Below, piece after piece: positions 62,062 to 64,000 of a stretch of 64,000 nt of DNA. Both the position numbers and the translations under genes were made by a program. The DNA is from Clostridium zeae (GTDB lineage: Bacteria > Bacillota > Clostridia > Clostridiales > Clostridiaceae): the NCBI RefSeq assembly GCF_017312485.1, contig NZ_BMBA01000001.1:944396-1008395 (forward strand). The letters run 5' to 3'. Every line of letters starts with the position of its first letter. Within the stretch, counting starts at the first letter, position 1. The notes under the pieces are model-generated. The model was not told where the DNA came from, ran no database searches, and saw only the letters and a program-made list of their open reading frames with translations.

Positions 62062-62787
62062 TTTATCACCTACACTCATATATTTTATTCCTAAGATCTT
62101 ATACTCTTTAAAGCAATATCTATATTCAAAATATTATTATCATATTTACTCGTCACTTTTTCTATTAATTTATCTATTGTAATACTCTATAGAAATATTC
62201 AATGGAACTGCGCCTTGATTAAAGCACATTATTTAAAGAAATTTAAAGTTTATATATCTAATTTCATCGAAAAAATACTTTTAGTAAGCCTAATTTATTA
62301 ATAACTGCCCAATTAATCATATTATAACAATATTTTCTATGTAACGCTTTCATTTTTTTAATATTTTCAAAAATTTATAAACAAAAGCTTATTTTTTAGG
62401 ATAATTTAAAAATATAAGTTTAATTATAAAATGATTCATCTATATATTTTAAGAATTTAAGACAGGTATCTATATAAAAAATAGTCAGTATTAGACAATA
62501 ACATTATGTAACTATATAAAATCTTTCAGATACATGTTAATATACAATCCAAAATTTTGCACCTTAATCTAAAAAAATCACCCTAGCTAGATTGTACATA
62601 AATTAATATAATTAATACATAAATACAAATATTAACATTAATACACCCTATTTCATTTATTCAACACACATTTTCCCCTGTAAATACATACCAATTTGCT
62701 TAAATTACGCGCTACTCTTCTTTTTATGCTACTAGCCCCCTTGCTAGTAGCATAAATTCTTTATGTGGCAAATCAAATAAAAATGAA
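62062..62787. other. Gene-free upstream region with a LacI/CcpA-like site
   Basis: No gene was found. ATGTAACGCTTTCAT (62339-62353) is a near-palindrome resembling a catabolite-response or LacI-family operator, although it is one base short of the cre consensus. Long homopolymer-rich tracts fill the rest. Confidence 0.4.
62721..62750 (-). terminator. Hairpin after the LacI-type gene
   Basis: ATGCTACTAG pairs with CTAGTAGCAT; there is no clear U tract on the minus strand. Confidence 0.5.
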
Positions 62788-63705
62788 CTATCTCTTCTCT
62801 GGCTCTATAAAAGTAAACTTATTCTCATGGTATCTCTTATTTATATAATCTAGTATTATATCTACTGACATTTTAGCCTTTCTTTTATTATCAAAATATA
62901 TTCTGTTTTTGTAAGCTTCCAGTAAATACTCATTTCCCGATGTACAAACGGCCACGGCATTTTTAGTTTCTATATGATCCTTAGCTAACACCGATAAGAA
63001 TTCATTAAATATAATAAACTTTCTCTGCTGGTTATCCTTTAAAAACTTATAAAAGCTATCTATGTTTCTTACTACATATATCTTATCTTTAAAATCGTTA
63101 TTTTCTTTATATATTCTTTCAATAATTGATTTACTATTTTCTGAATCCACAACTATATAAGGAGAATTGCATTGTAACAGTCTTATTCCTTCTTCAATAG
63201 CTGATTTATAGTCTATTAAAACCTTATGAAAAATAGTATCTTCAATAAAGTTATCTACAATTATAATGGGTACCTTAAACATACTTGCAGTATCATATAC
63301 TTCTTCTGCATTTATATCTACTAAAAAAACTGCATCTAGAGCTCTTTCACGAATTATATTTAAATCTTTTTTTGAGTCGCCTAGATACTCTATAATTACA
63401 TGGTAATTAAGATCATACAACATTTTAACTAGTTCACTTATAAATTTAGAATGACTTTCTAGTCTCCATGGTGCATGGTCTAAGTCACTACTCATTATAA
63501 AAACTCCTATGAGTCCGGACTTTTTTCTAGTTAGTGACCTTGCTGTAAGGTTTGGAACATATCCTAACTGTTCTATTGCATTTATGACTTTTATTTTTGT
63601 ATCCTCTGGTATAGATTCTTTTTCATTATTATTTATAACGTATGAAACTGTTGCAACAGATACACCTGCTACCTTAGCTACATCTCTCATAGTAACTTGC
63701 TTCAT
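62788..63705 (-). CDS. LacI/GalR family regulator
   Basis: 305 residues. N-terminal LacI helix-turn-helix TMRDVAKVAGVSVATVSYVI and the hinge helix NLTARSLTRKKSGLIGVFIM; a periplasmic-binding-like effector domain follows, slightly shorter than usual (330-340). It adjoins a carbohydrate-binding extracellular protein gene on the same strand, suggesting control of polysaccharide use. A C element lies in its leader. Confidence 0.93.
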   Translation of the reverse strand: MKQVTMRDVAKVAGVSVATVSYVINNNEKESIPEDTKIKVINAIEQLGYVPNLTARSLTRKKSGLIGVFIMSSDLDHAPWRLESHSKFISELVKMLYDLNYHVIIEYLGDSKKDLNIIRERALDAVFLVDINAEEVYDTASMFKVPIIIVDNFIEDTIFHKVLIDYKSAIEEGIRLLQCNSPYIVVDSENSKSIIERIYKENNDFKDKIYVVRNIDSFYKFLKDNQQRKFIIFNEFLSVLAKDHIETKNAVAVCTSGNEYLLEAYKNRIYFDNKRKAKMSVDIILDYINKRYHENKFTFIEPEKR

Positions 63706-63717
63706 TGATTCACAGCC

Positions 63718-63835
63718 TTTCTTAAAAAAGTCGCTGAATCGACCTTCTTCAGTGAGTTTTTTTGCGCATCTGCCTTTCCGAATGTATATGAGGAAAATTT
63801 TGCAGGTGAATAAGTTCTATTTTTTACACTTCTGC
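63718..63835 (-). repeat. Repeat family C, copy in the LacI leader
   Basis: AAAAAAGTCGCTGAATCGAC...TTCAGTGAGTTTTTTT, then CTGCCTTTCC pairing with GGAAAATTTTGCAG. It ends about a dozen bases before the LacI start codon. Confidence 0.78.
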
Positions 63836-63867
63836 ATTTTTATCCACATATTAAATTTTAACAAAAA

Positions 63868-63910
63868 GGAGCTAATAACAAAAGACAAAAGTCCTTTGTA
63901 TTAGCTCCCC
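63868..63910 (-). terminator. Terminator of the gene at the window end
   Basis: GGAGCTAATA pairs with TATTAGCTCC, followed on the minus strand by TTTTTGTT. Confidence 0.85.
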
Positions 63911-63924
63911 TAAAATCTCAAATA

Positions 63925-64000
63925 TTATGGCTGCCAGTTAACTGTAACTATTCCGGTTGCATTAGAAGGAACAGTGTAAGTATGGTTTGATCCACTTTCC
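63925..64000 (-). CDS. C-terminal end of a secreted protein with a starch-binding-like module (partial)
   Basis: Only the last ~24 codons are in the window: ESGSNHTYTVPSNATGIVTV then NWQP and TAA at 63925. The pattern is that of CBM25/CBM26-type modules at the ends of amylases. It is followed by a strong terminator. Start and enzyme type are outside the window. Confidence 0.6.
   Translation of the reverse strand, partial: ESGSNHTYTVPSNATGIVTVNWQP

Noticed and set aside
62339-62353. ATGTAACGCTTTCAT as a cre site
   Set aside because: One base short of the consensus spacing and not next to a carbohydrate gene; kept only as a possible LacI-like site.
1-64000. CRISPR arrays, tRNA or rRNA genes
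   Set aside because: No regularly spaced short direct repeats, no cloverleaf with TTCRA arms and no rRNA signature sequences were found.

Overview
The window looks like a chromosomal segment of a low-GC, spore-former-type Firmicute, most probably Clostridium sensu stricto. The evidence is strongly A+T-rich DNA, near-universal strong GGAGG-type ribosome binding sites, TTG/GTG starts, U-tailed intrinsic terminators after most operons, and families typical of clostridia (RNase J, DUF1659/DUF2922/YvrJ, C-GCAxxG-C-C proteins, SelD with MnmH and YedF, EFR1 ferredoxins). No rRNA, tRNA, CRISPR array or complete insertion sequence was seen.

Layout. 1-13 kb: a two-component system, a GH20 hexosaminidase, YmaF, a NUDIX enzyme, RNase J, and a metal pair (CDF transporter and a GDT1/UPF0016 exporter) whose exporter is preceded by a yybP-ykoY manganese riboswitch. 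13-23 kb: a metallophosphoesterase, then a selenium/sulfur neighbourhood (MnmH, SelD, YedF, DUF1634 plus TauE/SafE with a ROK regulator, a C-GCAxxG-C-C protein, a rhodanese). 23-35 kb: a two-component system with a Met-rich sensor loop facing a Met-rich exported protein, a DUF1659/DUF2922 pair, a compositionally foreign GntR/ABC cassette, and several small regulator-target pairs (SRPBCC/ArsR, amidohydrolase/MarR). 35-42 kb: a lipoprotein, TetR/aldo-keto reductase, a candidate convergent type I toxin-antitoxin locus, small proteins and decayed genes.

42-54 kb is the accessory core. It holds further DUF1659/DUF2922/YvrJ cassettes sharing a promoter-like element around GCATATATA, a DnaD-domain replication protein, a broken Cro/CI-type repressor facing an intact XRE regulator across palindromic operators, and then ten consecutive small same-strand genes, one of them SUKH, resembling a polymorphic-toxin immunity array without a toxin. 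54-64 kb: decayed phage-type genes, an FAD oxidoreductase with a ferredoxin-reductase-like partner, small membrane proteins, a MASE3-type hybrid-length histidine kinase, a LacI-type regulator and the 3' end of a carbohydrate-binding secreted enzyme.

Throughout the window are three unrelated families of interspersed, hairpin-forming repeats, called here A (~240 bp), B (~97 bp) and C (~110 bp). Copies of all three carry compensatory substitutions that keep their stems paired. Truncated copies, one nested insertion and repeated placement in gene leaders suggest mobile elements that may also act on RNA. Many small genes are broken by single frameshifts or stops, which fits an accessory region in turnover.
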